Positions 40,226-49,846 of a stretch of 64,000 bases of DNA are shown here, one piece after another. Position 1 is the first letter of the stretch; each line of letters opens with the position of its first letter. Source of the DNA: Paenibacillus anaericanus (GTDB taxonomy: Bacteria > Bacillota > Bacilli > Paenibacillales > Paenibacillaceae). The notes below the pieces were generated by a model, which saw only the letters and a program-made list of their open reading frames with translations, did not search any database and was not told the origin of the DNA. The stretch covers positions 1 to 64,000 of the forward strand of contig NZ_RZNY01000005.1 of NCBI RefSeq assembly GCF_003994475.1. Reading direction: 5' to 3'. The translations under genes and the position numbers were made by a program.

Positions 40226-41187
40226 GTGAAGTCTTAATGCAAGTAGACAATTTAAAGAAATACTTCCCCATAAGCGGTGGGGTTTTTCAACGTACAGTAG
40301 GACATGTTAAGGCAGTTGATGATGTTTCCTTTCGTATACATAGAGGGGAATCCTTTGGTCTAGTAGGCGAATCCGGCTGTGGAAAGAGTACGATAGGTCG
40401 GACTATTCTACGGTTACATGAAAAGACGTCTGGAAATGTACTGTTCCAAGGCAAGGACATTTATAAGCTGCCTAAAGAAGAATTAAGACGTATGCGTCCG
40501 AAGATGCAAATCGTGTTCCAGGATCCGTTTAGTTCACTGAATCCGCGGATTAAAGTGGGGCGAGCGATTGGTGAGGCGTTGTTTGATCATGGAGTAACCG
40601 ACCCGAAGGTAGTGCGTGAGCGAGTATTAGAAACGATGAATATTTGCGGACTTGCTCCATATCAATATGATCGCTTTCCACATGAATTCTCTGGTGGGCA
40701 AAGACAACGTATCGGAATTGCCCGTGCATTGATTATGAACCCGGAATTTATTGTAGCAGATGAGCCAGTATCCGCTCTGGACGTATCGATCCAAGCGCAA
40801 ATTATTAATTTGCTTAGTGATTTGCAGCGCGACAAACAATTGACTTATTTGTTTATTTCGCATGATTTAAGTGTGGTAGAACATCTGTGTGACCGCGTAG
40901 GTGTTATGTATCTTGGGTCTATGGTAGAGATGGCTAGTAAGGAAGAAATGTTCCGCAATCCACTTCATCCATATACGAAGGCGCTAATGTCTGCTATTCC
41001 AGTACCCGATCCAACGTATAAGAGAGACCGGATTGTTCTACAAGGTGATATACCGAGTCCGGCAAATCCACCATCTGGATGTAAGTTCCATACGCGTTGC
41101 CCTGTAGCAACAGATCTCTGTAAGCAACAGGTACCAGAATATCGCAATATGGGCAACGATCATCTTGTTGCTTGCCACCTTGTGTAA
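40222..41187 (+). CDS. oppF: Peptide ABC transporter ATPase (OppF/DppF type)
   Basis: A 321-residue ATPase and partner of OppD. It has the OppF-type start LKKYFPISGG, Walker A GESGCGKS, signature FSGGQRQRIGIARAL, Walker B IVADEPVSALD, and a C-terminal cysteine cluster (FHTRCPVATDLC). The start is TTG at 40222, coupled to the end of oppD. It is the last gene of the importer operon. Confidence 0.93.
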   Translation: MSEVLMQVDNLKKYFPISGGVFQRTVGHVKAVDDVSFRIHRGESFGLVGESGCGKSTIGRTILRLHEKTSGNVLFQGKDIYKLPKEELRRMRPKMQIVFQDPFSSLNPRIKVGRAIGEALFDHGVTDPKVVRERVLETMNICGLAPYQYDRFPHEFSGGQRQRIGIARALIMNPEFIVADEPVSALDVSIQAQIINLLSDLQRDKQLTYLFISHDLSVVEHLCDRVGVMYLGSMVEMASKEEMFRNPLHPYTKALMSAIPVPDPTYKRDRIVLQGDIPSPANPPSGCKFHTRCPVATDLCKQQVPEYRNMGNDHLVACHLV

Positions 41188-41235
41188 AAGGGTAACTATA
41201 TAAGTAGAATTACTAATTTGATTACAAGCTGCGAA

Positions 41236-41348
41236 AGTGAAATGTTCTTACGATCGCTGTTGTCCCCGAATTTCTTGATTAATTTGTTTAATAGGTTGAA
41301 ATTCGGGGACAAAGGCGAACGCTCCGCTTCTTCAGAATCATTTCACTC
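41236..41348 (-). repeat. Dispersed structured element, copy B
   Basis: This is the inverted counterpart of copy A at 21605. Read on the minus strand it has GAAGAAGCGGAGCG plus TTCGCCTTTGTC (41333-41308), an inner stem CCCGAATTTC/GAAATTCGGGG, then GACAACAGCGATCG (41264-41251). The outer arms are AGTGAAAT/ATTTCACT with extended pairing. The inner and outer arms differ completely from copy A yet stay complementary. It sits in the 338-base gap after oppF, before the terminator at 41401. Confidence 0.75.
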
Positions 41349-41400
41349 CCTCCGCCATATCATCTTTATTTAATATTACTAATATAGAAGATTTTACAGA

Positions 41401-41430
41401 AACGTCAGGGCATTTTTCCCTGACGTTTTT
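41401..41430 (+). terminator. opp operon terminator
   Basis: AACGTCAGGG pairs with CCCTGACGTT and is followed by TTT. It may also act on the converging AraC gene. Confidence 0.85.
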
Positions 41431-41525
41431 AATTCTGGTTCAAAGCTTTTCTAGGAAAGCTAACTAGCGATCGTAAGGAGAATCCGTCAGCATTGCGGTC
41501 CTCGATCGACGACCACTTCCGATTT

Positions 41526-42602
41526 TCATTTAATTTTATTAATAATCTCTATATATTGTGAATCTCCATAGCCTACTGTTGGGAACAGAGCAAATAACCT
41601 CTTAATTAATTCTGATGTCGTTAAATCTTTATTTTTAGAAATATATTTTACTACTTCATTATCTTCTTTGAGCATATTTAAATAGATGTCTATGGCCTGA
41701 TACATGACGGGAAGTAGTTCATTTGATGGTTTAGTATGATGGACCAATACTTCTTTGTATACAGAATAATAATGGCCTAATTTAAGTTCAGTTTGATTAA
41801 CTTTAAATTCATCCTCTCTGAAACTGTTTAAGAATACTTTCCCCTCATAACCTGACTGTTCAAGATAGGAAAGTAGGGTAAGCAGGTTCATTTGACAAAA
41901 CATGTCTTCACCAAACCACAATACGATACATTTATATTCGTTATTAAAAAGATTGTCTAATGGATCAATGACCTTATTGATATAATTCTCTACTGAATCA
42001 TGATGTCCGAAAGCTCGTGTGTATATAAACTCTTTATCAAAAACTTGTTTTGTGGTCGCATTTACACACATGGCTTCATTAAATGGAGCGTAATCAGAAT
42101 CTCCCATGAGTCTGTTATCTTTAAAATTCTCATACATAATTTGCCCATTCAATATGTTGAGTACGTCTTTGTCAAACAACTCGCTATGCTTATGTTGTAA
42201 CCGTTCAACCTCAATTTTTCTAGAAACGTCCATTTTACACCATTCCTCGTCTTTATTCAGAGTGAGTTTAACAAATGACTGAACAGGCAATTGGTTAAGT
42301 TGATATTCTCTAGGACTGATACCAAATACAGTTTTAAAGGCTCGGCTATATGCTTCTTGCGAAGAATAATCGTAATCAAAGGCAACGTCAATTATCTTCC
42401 TGTTATTTGCCAAATCTTTCGTGGATAAATACAATTTTCTAAAAAGAATATAGCGCCTAATACTTATACCTGTTACTTGGTGAAATTTAAACGAACAATA
42501 ATAAGGGGAATATCCCATATAAATAGATAGTTCATTTAATGAAAATTGATTATTTAAATTGTCTTCAATCCAATCAATCATAAGCTGTAGCTGTTCGTTC
42601 AT
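41526..42602 (-). CDS. AraC-type regulator with DUF1835-like C-terminal half
   Basis: A 358-residue protein. Residues 1-105 form an AraC double helix-turn-helix at the N terminus (FSLNELSIYMGYSPYYCSFK, then DVAFDYDYSSQEAYSRAFKT and FGISPREYQ). The remaining 250 residues are not a sugar-binding cupin. The stretch EYKCIVLWFGEDMFCQMNLL resembles the DUF1835 type. The ligand and targets are unknown. It is noticeably more AT-rich than the opp and LCP neighbours and faces the opp operon, suggesting later arrival. The ATG at 42602 follows AGGAGTGAG. Confidence 0.72.
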   Translation of the reverse strand: MNEQLQLMIDWIEDNLNNQFSLNELSIYMGYSPYYCSFKFHQVTGISIRRYILFRKLYLSTKDLANNRKIIDVAFDYDYSSQEAYSRAFKTVFGISPREYQLNQLPVQSFVKLTLNKDEEWCKMDVSRKIEVERLQHKHSELFDKDVLNILNGQIMYENFKDNRLMGDSDYAPFNEAMCVNATTKQVFDKEFIYTRAFGHHDSVENYINKVIDPLDNLFNNEYKCIVLWFGEDMFCQMNLLTLLSYLEQSGYEGKVFLNSFREDEFKVNQTELKLGHYYSVYKEVLVHHTKPSNELLPVMYQAIDIYLNMLKEDNEVVKYISKNKDLTTSELIKRLFALFPTVGYGDSQYIEIINKIK

Positions 42603-42960
42603 CTATCTCACTCCTAAATAAAATTATAAGAGGTAATCATTTCTTTTATTTGATATTTCTTGTGGTATATAGGGCACTATTTGTATCGAAATTCCTCCAT
42701 GTGTTATTGTGGTATAGTACGGAAAGTATCCGATAGGGTTCATTTGGTTTCTTCGCCGGACTGGTAATCTTGATGCAGCATCAATAAATGTCACTGTTCC
42801 CGACTGGTAAGCTTTGTTAAATTAATATTACTATTTTGTAGCTTCTATTTGAAAACTTGATATTACAATTATAGAAGAGAGCTTACTATGCGGACTTGAT
42901 TCTATTAATCTATATTCTATTATTCTATTATTCTAAAACCACAAATGGAGGCAGACGATA
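42603..42960 (+). promoter_or_regulatory. Leader region of the LCP gene with palindrome and direct repeats
   Basis: This 358-base gap has no gene. A GGTATAGT-type -10 lies near 42711. CGGACTGGTAA (42757-42767) repeats as CCGACTGGTAA (42800-42810), flanking the 15-base palindrome TTGATGCAGCATCAA (42770-42784). The arrangement suggests a folded leader or a protein-binding region; I do not recognise a known riboswitch. Confidence 0.4.
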
Positions 42961-44007
42961 TTGGAAAGAACGACACGAGTACGTAGCAAGCAAAGTAACA
43001 AACAAAATAAAAATAAGAAGCGTAAAAATAGAGGAAAAGTTGCCCTGATCACGCTATTGGTCTTGATTATTGCGGGAACAGGGGGTTATATATTCCGGGA
43101 GCCGTTAGCTCTCATGACGTTTGATTTGTTCTTTTCTGGACAAGTGGAGAAACAGTTGGAGAAATCCTATGCTCCCATAGAGGGAGAGGTTGCTAAGCCT
43201 GTCGTGGTAGCAAAGGAGATCGATCCGTTTAGTATGCTTTTACTAGGTATTGATCAGCGTGAGAATGAACCTTCACGTTCTGACACCTTAATTTATTCGG
43301 TTGTACGTCCGCAGGATTCCAAGGTATTGCTCATATCGATTCCGCGCGACACCTATACCGAGATTGTCGGCAAGGATAAGGAAGATAAGATCAATCACGC
43401 CTACGCTTATGGCGGTGAGAAGATGGCTAAGGATACAGTGAAGAACTTTATTGGGTATGATCTGGATTATTATGCAGCAATTAATTTCGAGGGACTTCGT
43501 GAAGTAGTGGATGCACTAGGCGGTATTGAGCTTCCGATTACCGAAGATATCGTGAATAAAGAAAAAGATCATGAGAAGTTTACGATCAAAGCGGGAAAGC
43601 CACTATATGATGGGCAAGAGGCTTTGAACTATGTCCGCTACCGTGAGGATAGTGGTGTGAATCGGACGAAGCGGCATCAGGTGTTTCTAAATGCACTAGT
43701 AGATCGGATGCTGAAATTGAATCAAGTATCTAAGATACCTGATTTGATTGATATGCTTGGAGATAATTTCAAGACCGATATGCAACCTAATTCAATTATC
43801 GAGCTAGCGAAGACCATATTGCTTGGTGGGCGTCCTGAAATTAGCGGGTTTACGATTGTTGGTGAAGGCAAACGCATGAATGGTGTTTACTACGATATTG
43901 CAAATGAAGAGGACCTAGCATTTGCTAAGCAGATGATTGAAAACTGGTCCAATCCGGATACGAAGACAGAAGAACTCATTAAACCTGAATCACGGGAGCA
44001 AGAGTAA
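42961..44007 (+). CDS. LytR-CpsA-Psr family cell-wall ligase
   Basis: A 348-residue LCP protein. It has a basic cytoplasmic N terminus (to about residue 28), one transmembrane anchor (VALITLLVLIIAGTGGYIF), and an extracellular LCP domain with LLLGIDQRENEPSRSDTLIY, SIPRDTYTEIVG, INHAYAYGGEKMAKDTV and YVRYREDSGVNRTKRHQVF. The Asp and Arg residues of these motifs bind polyprenyl-pyrophosphate in the family. It likely attaches anionic polymers such as teichoic acid to peptidoglycan. The start is TTG at 42961 after GGAGG. Confidence 0.92.
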   Translation: MERTTRVRSKQSNKQNKNKKRKNRGKVALITLLVLIIAGTGGYIFREPLALMTFDLFFSGQVEKQLEKSYAPIEGEVAKPVVVAKEIDPFSMLLLGIDQRENEPSRSDTLIYSVVRPQDSKVLLISIPRDTYTEIVGKDKEDKINHAYAYGGEKMAKDTVKNFIGYDLDYYAAINFEGLREVVDALGGIELPITEDIVNKEKDHEKFTIKAGKPLYDGQEALNYVRYREDSGVNRTKRHQVFLNALVDRMLKLNQVSKIPDLIDMLGDNFKTDMQPNSIIELAKTILLGGRPEISGFTIVGEGKRMNGVYYDIANEEDLAFAKQMIENWSNPDTKTEELIKPESREQE

Positions 44008-44070
44008 GAATGAGAGGCACTAAGGTATCATATTTTAAATTATAAGGGCCATTTGGCTCAGGCTTATCCT

Positions 44071-44096
44071 TCGGCAGTCCGGTTTCCGGCTGCCGA
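44071..44096 (+). terminator. Hairpin after the LCP gene
   Basis: TCGGCAG then CCGG pair with CCGG then CTGCCGA around a three-base loop, followed by TTTG. The T run is short. Confidence 0.6.
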
Positions 44097-44180
44097 TTTG
44101 TCGCCATTGATGGAACGATTGTTGTTTTGAAACGTTACAAATAGGGGATTCTGAAAAGAGTAAGGGAGGATTTTGTTCTC

Positions 44181-44615
44181 ATGAATATTGCGTTCTTTTT
44201 ATTGCCGAAGAATGATGTCGTCGCGGTTACAATGGATTACACTTTGCGGCAAACGCTGGAGCGAATGGAGTACCACCGGTACACTGCCGTTCCGATTATT
44301 GGTAAGGATGGGGTGTATGTAGGAACGGTGACGGAAGGTGATCTGCTCTGGTATATGAAAAATTCAGGCGGAAAGGTTACTTTTGAGACCGCTTCAAAGT
44401 TTCTGTTAAAGGATGTTCCACTGAAAATGGACATCAAGCCGGTACTGATCGATGAGAATATGGAAGGTTTAATTAGTTTGGCTAAGGTCCAAAACTTCGT
44501 TCCCGTTGTAGATGATATAGGGCGATTTATCGGAATTGTACGCCGTAGCCAAATTATTGAATATTGTGAGAAACTGGTTACGCCAGAGCTCCAAGCGAAT
44601 AATGAGAATAGATAA
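44181..44615 (+). CDS. CBS-domain pair protein
   Basis: A 144-residue protein consisting of two CBS motifs (TLRQTLERMEYHRYTAVPII, YVGTVTEGDLLWYMK; ENMEGLISLAKVQNFVPVVD, GRFIGIVRRSQIIEY). Such stand-alone pairs bind adenosine nucleotides and act as sensors. Its partner is unknown. The ATG at 44181 follows GGGAGG. It lies before a gene set that includes the cyclic-di-AMP phosphodiesterase gdpP, though a functional link is not shown. Confidence 0.87.
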   Translation: MNIAFFLLPKNDVVAVTMDYTLRQTLERMEYHRYTAVPIIGKDGVYVGTVTEGDLLWYMKNSGGKVTFETASKFLLKDVPLKMDIKPVLIDENMEGLISLAKVQNFVPVVDDIGRFIGIVRRSQIIEYCEKLVTPELQANNENR

Positions 44616-44719
44616 AAAATTTTTATCTATAAAGGGTTTTTATAGTATCGATTTGGTTTGCATCTCTTGGAGGAATTGCTTTATGCTATAATGAAGAATA
44701 AAGCTATTTTTGGGGAGGT

Positions 44720-45037
44720 TTGAAGCTGTCCGCTATGCATAAAGAAATGGATGTGGCCAAACGCGCCAAAGTGATTGAATGGCTCAAAACGGAAGTAGTC
44801 GATCACGTAGCCCGTTTATTCAAAGCATTGTGGGAAGGCAGCACGACACGGGTAAGTGACAGTCTCGCTAGTCTGATCGTCAGCAGTTATATTCTGGGAC
44901 GCAGGCTTGGAGTATCGTATCGTAATTTGGACGATACCATTCTGGAAAAATTGAAGAAACACAAACAAGAAGGACATCAACTGGAAGATTGGTACCAGGA
45001 TATCTCCACACTTGAAGATCATTTGCGTAAGAGGTGA
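44720..45037 (+). CDS. MazG-like family protein
   Basis: A protein of up to 105 residues with the MazG-like pattern KRAKVIEWLKTEVVDHVARL, SDSLASLIVSSYILGRRLGV and EGHQLEDWYQDISTLEDHLR. True MazG enzymes hydrolyse nucleotides; the acidic metal site is not clear here. The start is uncertain. TTG at 44720 lies only one base after GGAGG, a CTG at 44726 has ideal spacing, and the first ATG is at 44735. It ends seven bases before the yybS start chosen here. Confidence 0.75.
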   Translation: MKLSAMHKEMDVAKRAKVIEWLKTEVVDHVARLFKALWEGSTTRVSDSLASLIVSSYILGRRLGVSYRNLDDTILEKLKKHKQEGHQLEDWYQDISTLEDHLRKR

Positions 45038-45044
45038 AACAATT

Positions 45045-45989
45045 TTGAAATCGCACTGGACATCAATCGCCTGGAGCTTCGCTTATTTGTTGCTCCTATT
45101 ATCACTCGTTACTCCACTTACTGTCATTACGGCTTTTCTCCTCGTAGTTCCAGGCACATTGCTCTATACGATGCTGCCACGCAAGAAGTTTCTCGTACAT
45201 ATTGCGGGAGTCTGGATTGCGTTGGTTGCCATTGGCACGCTGATGGGGAACTATATATTTGGATTGTTATTATTGCTTCAAGCTATTTATTTCATGATAC
45301 CGTCGATCGCGATGGGGCATTTATACAAGAAGCACGCTTCTGCTGTCAAGATTGTGATCACGGGAATGGGAGTTATACTGCTCGAGTTCCTATTGCTTCT
45401 AAGCGTAGGTTCGTTATTCTTTGATTTCAACTTGGCGTCGTCCATTGAGGATATCATGAGTACGGCAGTGGCTCCGCTGCAAAATGTAACGGATACGACT
45501 CTGACGGGGGGCATGGTATGGTCTCCAGAGATGACAGAGAAATTTTCGACGTATGCAGTGCGGTTTATTCCGTTTACGTTGATCCTTTGTTCGTTGTTAA
45601 TTTCCTCAATTACACATGTAATTGTTAGACCAACATTAAATAGCATGGGACACGTTGTATCTAAGATGCCTCCGCTACGTGATTGGAGGCTGCCACGATC
45701 ACTAATCTGGTATTATCTAATCAGCACTTTACTTATTATGTTTGCTGGACCTTCCGCGAGTGAAGGGTCTCTGGGTATGATATTGGATAACTTGATTCCA
45801 TTGCTTCAGGTTCTCTTCATTATTCAGACGGCCAGTTTTGTCTTCTTCGTGGCTTATCATAAGAAGTGGTACCCTGTGATTCCTGTATTACTCGTATTGG
45901 CGCTGCCATTTGTACCGGGATTATGGATTGCCGGGCTATTGGATATTGCATTTCCGCTACGTGAGATGATTACTAGATCAAGACGATAG
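45045..45989 (+). CDS. yybS: YybS-family membrane protein (DUF2232)
   Basis: A 314-residue protein with about eight transmembrane segments, of the YybS/DUF2232 type always found before gdpP in Bacillales. Examples are WSFAYLLLLLSLVTPLTVIT, LFGLLLLLQAIYFMIPSI-like and ITGMGVILLEFLLLLSVGS stretches. The fold resembles energy-coupling or EcsC-like membrane units, but its role is unknown. The start is TTG at 45045 after GAGGTG; a longer frame overlaps the previous gene. Confidence 0.85.
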   Translation: MKSHWTSIAWSFAYLLLLLSLVTPLTVITAFLLVVPGTLLYTMLPRKKFLVHIAGVWIALVAIGTLMGNYIFGLLLLLQAIYFMIPSIAMGHLYKKHASAVKIVITGMGVILLEFLLLLSVGSLFFDFNLASSIEDIMSTAVAPLQNVTDTTLTGGMVWSPEMTEKFSTYAVRFIPFTLILCSLLISSITHVIVRPTLNSMGHVVSKMPPLRDWRLPRSLIWYYLISTLLIMFAGPSASEGSLGMILDNLIPLLQVLFIIQTASFVFFVAYHKKWYPVIPVLLVLALPFVPGLWIAGLLDIAFPLREMITRSRR

Positions 45990-46000
45990 GGTGAGAAGGC

Positions 46001-47983
46001 ATGCCTAATTTATTACAAAAACGTTGGCACGGGTATCAGACCGTGTGGGTGTTCATGCTTCAACTCTTGCTCGTCATTCTCATCTCTTCTTATAATTGGA
46101 TACTGGGTCTGATTGGTCTGTGTCTAGTTATTGGTTTGACGTATATGATGCTCATGGCGGAACGACGCTTCCGCAAGGAACTAGTTATGTATGTCACGGA
46201 TTTGACGTATCGAATTAAGCGGGTAGAGGGAGAAGCGGTCGGACGTTTACCGTTTGGGATTCTGCTCTACAATGAAGATCGGACAGTGGAGTGGCATAAT
46301 CGTTATGTTGGCGGGGTTTTTGGTCAGGAGTCGGTGGTTAGGAAACCGTTGTCCGAGTTGTTGCCTCCATTACCGCAATTGATCAAGGATAAGAAAGAGA
46401 GCAACAGTGGTAGGTCTACGGTAGAGATTATGTTGGACCTCAGGTATTATGAGTTAACCATTGATACAGATGAACGTTTGATATATATGCATGACATCAC
46501 TGAACTCGCTGTGTTACGTGAACGATATGAAGATGAGAAGGCTGCGTTTGGTATCGTGATGCTGGATAACTTGGATGAGGCAACCCAAGGGATGGATGAC
46601 CAGCAACGTACGGCGTTAATCGCCCGGGTAACAACCGCAATTACAGAGTGGGGCAAGCAGTATAGAGTTTATCTGCGGCGGCTGTCTTCTGAGCGGACGC
46701 TTATGATATTAAATCAAAAGTCGCTCAGTGAGCTAGAGCAGAGCCGCTTTGTTATTCTGGATGAGGTCCGCGAGATGACAGCGGACCTCAAGGTGCCGAT
46801 GACGCTTAGTATCGGCCTTGCTTTTGGAGCCGAGAGCTTCAGTGAACTGGGCGAGCTTGCGCAGTCCAGTTTGGATATGGCTCTCGGGCGGGGCGGGGAC
46901 CAGGCCGCTGTGAAGGCCGGTCAACGCTTGTCATTCTATGGCGGCAAGACGGGCGCCACAGAGAAGCGGACACGTGTCCGTGCTCGTGTTATCGCGCATG
47001 CGCTACGCGATTTGATGCAAGAAAGCGACCGTGTGATTATTATGGGTCACCGCATGCCTGATCTGGATGCGATTGGCGCATCCATCGGGGTGCTGAAGGC
47101 AGCTGACATGTATAAGGTGGAATCTTATATTGTTCTGGATGGTTCGAATCCAAGTATTGATCGCTTGATGGATCGAATCGAGAAGGAAGAGGTGTTGGCA
47201 CGGCGGTTCATAACCCCGGAACAGGCGATGGCAATTATGACGGAGCATACCTTGCTTGTGCTAGTGGATACGCATAAGCCGTCGATGACGATGGAGCCCA
47301 AGCTTGTTGCTGAAGCCACGCGGATTGTAGTGGTGGATCATCATCGGCGTGGTGAAGAATTCATCAATGACGCGATGCTCGTATATCTTGAACCGTATGC
47401 CTCTTCTACTTGTGAGCTAGTTACAGAACTGTTGCAGTATATTCATGAGAAGGTTGTAATCAGCCCTCTCGAAGCAACAACTTTACTTGCGGGTATCACG
47501 GTGGATACGAAGCAATTCGCACTGCATACAGGCTCACGAACGTTCGAGGCTGCGGCCTTCCTCCGAAGGGTCGGTGCAGATACGATGATGGTACAGCGCC
47601 TGCTGAAGGAAGATCTACAGGAATACATGGCTAAGGCGGATATTATCAAGCATGCCAGATTAATTTATGGCAATATTGCGATCGCTGTGTCCGAGCCTGG
47701 TCATCCTATTCCGCAGTTGTTGATCGCCCAAGTGGCCGATACACTATTGAATATGACGAATGTGCTTGCTTCGTTCGTTATTAGTGAACGGCCTGACGGT
47801 CTCATTGGTATCAGTGCTCGTTCACTTGGTAGCATGAATGTGCAGGTTGTGATGGAGCGACTAGGTGGTGGCGGACATTTAACAAATGCCGCAGTACAAT
47901 TAGAAGGAAGCCAGGCAGAAGCAGAGAAGAGATTGCTGAAAGTACTGGATGAAATAGACAAGGAAGAGGGGTTATTCGAATGA
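46001..47983 (+). CDS. gdpP: Cyclic-di-AMP phosphodiesterase GdpP (YybT)
   Basis: A 660-residue membrane enzyme. Two N-terminal transmembrane segments (residues 15-55) are followed by a PAS-like domain ([20 protein letters not shown]), a degenerate GGDEF domain (about 170-300) and the catalytic DHH-DHHA1 part. The DHH motifs are [15 protein letters not shown] (near 349) and DHH at 446-448; [10 protein letters not shown] in DHHA1 is near 622. It splits cyclic-di-AMP and so affects potassium balance, cell wall stress and beta-lactam tolerance. The last four bases overlap rplI (ATGA). Confidence 0.96.
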   Translation: MPNLLQKRWHGYQTVWVFMLQLLLVILISSYNWILGLIGLCLVIGLTYMMLMAERRFRKELVMYVTDLTYRIKRVEGEAVGRLPFGILLYNEDRTVEWHNRYVGGVFGQESVVRKPLSELLPPLPQLIKDKKESNSGRSTVEIMLDLRYYELTIDTDERLIYMHDITELAVLRERYEDEKAAFGIVMLDNLDEATQGMDDQQRTALIARVTTAITEWGKQYRVYLRRLSSERTLMILNQKSLSELEQSRFVILDEVREMTADLKVPMTLSIGLAFGAESFSELGELAQSSLDMALGRGGDQAAVKAGQRLSFYGGKTGATEKRTRVRARVIAHALRDLMQESDRVIIMGHRMPDLDAIGASIGVLKAADMYKVESYIVLDGSNPSIDRLMDRIEKEEVLARRFITPEQAMAIMTEHTLLVLVDTHKPSMTMEPKLVAEATRIVVVDHHRRGEEFINDAMLVYLEPYASSTCELVTELLQYIHEKVVISPLEATTLLAGITVDTKQFALHTGSRTFEAAAFLRRVGADTMMVQRLLKEDLQEYMAKADIIKHARLIYGNIAIAVSEPGHPIPQLLIAQVADTLLNMTNVLASFVISERPDGLIGISARSLGSMNVQVVMERLGGGGHLTNAAVQLEGSQAEAEKRLLKVLDEIDKEEGLFE

Positions 47984-48423
47984 AGGTTATATTCTTGAAA
48001 GATGTGAAGGGTCAAGGTAAAAAGGGGGAAGTCAAGGAGGTTTCTGAGGGGTACGCACAGAACTTTTTGCTTCCACGTGGACTTGTTTCTATAGCAACAG
48101 GTGGTAATGTGAAGACGCTTGAGAATCAAACAGCGGCAGAACAGAAGCGCAAGGAACAGGAGAAACAAGAAGCGATTGAATTGGGCAAGAAATTGGAAGA
48201 GATGACGATAGTCTTGAAGGCTAAAGCCGGTGCAGGTGGACGTCTTTTCGGAGCAATTACGAGTAAGCAAGTAGCAGAAGCCGTAGTAAAGGCGGGCTAC
48301 AAGATCGATAAACGTAAGATTGAAATGCCAGAACCTATTCGTGGACTTGGTGTGACTCAGATTCCTGTTAAGCTTCATCCTGAAGTGAAGGCAACGATTA
48401 AGGTTCAAGTAACGGAGGAATAA
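47980..48423 (+). CDS. rplI: 50S ribosomal protein L9
   Basis: A 147-residue L9. The N-terminal rRNA-binding lobe reads [20 protein letters not shown] and [11 protein letters not shown], a long connecting helix follows, and the C-terminal lobe has [16 protein letters not shown]. It is translationally coupled to gdpP and is followed after one base by dnaC. Confidence 0.97.
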   Translation: MKVIFLKDVKGQGKKGEVKEVSEGYAQNFLLPRGLVSIATGGNVKTLENQTAAEQKRKEQEKQEAIELGKKLEEMTIVLKAKAGAGGRLFGAITSKQVAEAVVKAGYKIDKRKIEMPEPIRGLGVTQIPVKLHPEVKATIKVQVTEE

Positions 48424-48424
48424 G

Positions 48425-49786
48425 ATGGCTACGGATAATTATTTCGACCGAATCCCTCCGCAGAATTTAGAGGCGGAACAGGCGGTACTAGGAGCGATTC
48501 TACTCCAGTCCGAAGCTTTGATTACAGCGATGGAAAGGGTGCGGACAGAGGATTTCTATGACAAGCCGCATCAATTAATCTATGACGCTATGGTGCAGTT
48601 AGGTGAGGATAGTCATCCGATTGATCTGGTGACACTTACTTCATTGCTGCAAGATCGGGGCGAACTGGAGGATATTGGCGGAGTAAGTTATTTGTCCAAG
48701 CTGGCTCATGCTGTACCAACGGCAGCTAATGTTGAATATTATGCACGGATCATTGAAGAGAAATCAATGCTTCGTCGTTTGATCAGGGCGGCTACGCAGA
48801 TTGTTAGCGATGGGTATACCGGGGGCGAAGATGTCTCGGGGTTGCTAAGCGACGCCGAGCGGCAGATCCTTGAGATTTCAAATCGCCGATCGGGAAGTGG
48901 ATTTATCGCTATTCGTGATGTGTTGATGGAAGTGTTCGAGAAGATTGAGCATCTCCATATGAATAGTGGACCAACAACGGGTATTCCTTCGGGCTTCGTT
49001 GACCTCGATAAGATGACGGCTGGTTTCCAGCGGAATGATCTTATCATCGTTGCCGCACGGCCTTCTGTCGGGAAGACGGCGTTCGCCCTTAATATTGCCC
49101 AGAACGTGGCGGTCCGTGCTAAAGAGACCGTTGCGATCTTCAGTCTAGAAATGTCAGCTCCGCAGCTTGTACAACGGATGATTTGTGCCGAGGCTAATCT
49201 CGATGCGAGTATCATGCGTACGGGGGAGTTTAAGAACGATGCAGATTGGTCTAAGCTAACGATGGGCATTGCTGCCTTATCAGAGGCTGAGATTTATATC
49301 GATGATACACCAGGGATTACCGTTGCCGATATTCGGGCTAAATGTCGTCGGTTGAAGAAGGAGAAGGGACTTGGGATGATCGTCATCGACTACCTTCAAT
49401 TGATTCATGGACGTGGAAAAGCGGGGGAGAATCGGCAGCAGGAAGTATCCGAGATATCCCGGACATTGAAGCAGATTGCGCGGGAACTGGAAATTCCAGT
49501 TATTGCTTTGTCTCAGCTTAGCCGGGGTGTAGAGCAACGGCAGGACAAGCGTCCGATGATGTCTGACCTTCGGGAGTCAGGTTCCATCGAGCAAGATGCC
49601 GATATCGTAGCGTTTCTATATCGGGACGATTATTATAATCAGGAGACAGAGAAGAAGAACATTATCGAGATCATTATTGCTAAGCAGCGGAATGGTCCGG
49701 TGGGTACGGTTGAGCTCGTCTTCCTCAAGAATTTTAATAAATTCGCGAATTATGAACGAGCGCATACCGATTCATTTGCGGGCTGA
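48425..49786 (+). CDS. dnaC: Replicative DNA helicase (DnaB type, Bacillus dnaC)
   Basis: A 453-residue hexameric helicase. The N-terminal domain has PPQNLEAEQAVLGAILL. The RecA-like motor has Walker A ARPSVGKTAFALNIA (near residue 210), Walker B MIVIDYLQLIHG and the LSQLSRGVEQRQDKRPMMSD loop. The gdpP-rplI-dnaC order matches other Bacillales. It is followed by a terminator. Confidence 0.97.
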   Translation: MATDNYFDRIPPQNLEAEQAVLGAILLQSEALITAMERVRTEDFYDKPHQLIYDAMVQLGEDSHPIDLVTLTSLLQDRGELEDIGGVSYLSKLAHAVPTAANVEYYARIIEEKSMLRRLIRAATQIVSDGYTGGEDVSGLLSDAERQILEISNRRSGSGFIAIRDVLMEVFEKIEHLHMNSGPTTGIPSGFVDLDKMTAGFQRNDLIIVAARPSVGKTAFALNIAQNVAVRAKETVAIFSLEMSAPQLVQRMICAEANLDASIMRTGEFKNDADWSKLTMGIAALSEAEIYIDDTPGITVADIRAKCRRLKKEKGLGMIVIDYLQLIHGRGKAGENRQQEVSEISRTLKQIARELEIPVIALSQLSRGVEQRQDKRPMMSDLRESGSIEQDADIVAFLYRDDYYNQETEKKNIIEIIIAKQRNGPVGTVELVFLKNFNKFANYERAHTDSFAG

Positions 49787-49814
49787 CGGGATACCGTCAG
49801 GCCGTATTTTTTTT
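49783..49814 (+). terminator. gdpP-rplI-dnaC terminator
   Basis: CTGACGG pairs with CCGTCAG at the dnaC stop, followed by GCCGTA and eight T. Confidence 0.88.
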
Positions 49815-49846
49815 GCCCAAAAAACCTGTTAAGGATATAGACTCAC

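Noticed and set aside
42603-42960. A possible riboswitch ahead of the LCP gene
   Set aside because: I could not match the conserved core of any known riboswitch class; reported only as an unidentified structured leader.
47701-48408. A 235-residue open frame opposite gdpP and rplI
   Set aside because: It spans two genuine genes on the other strand, and its composition follows their complement.
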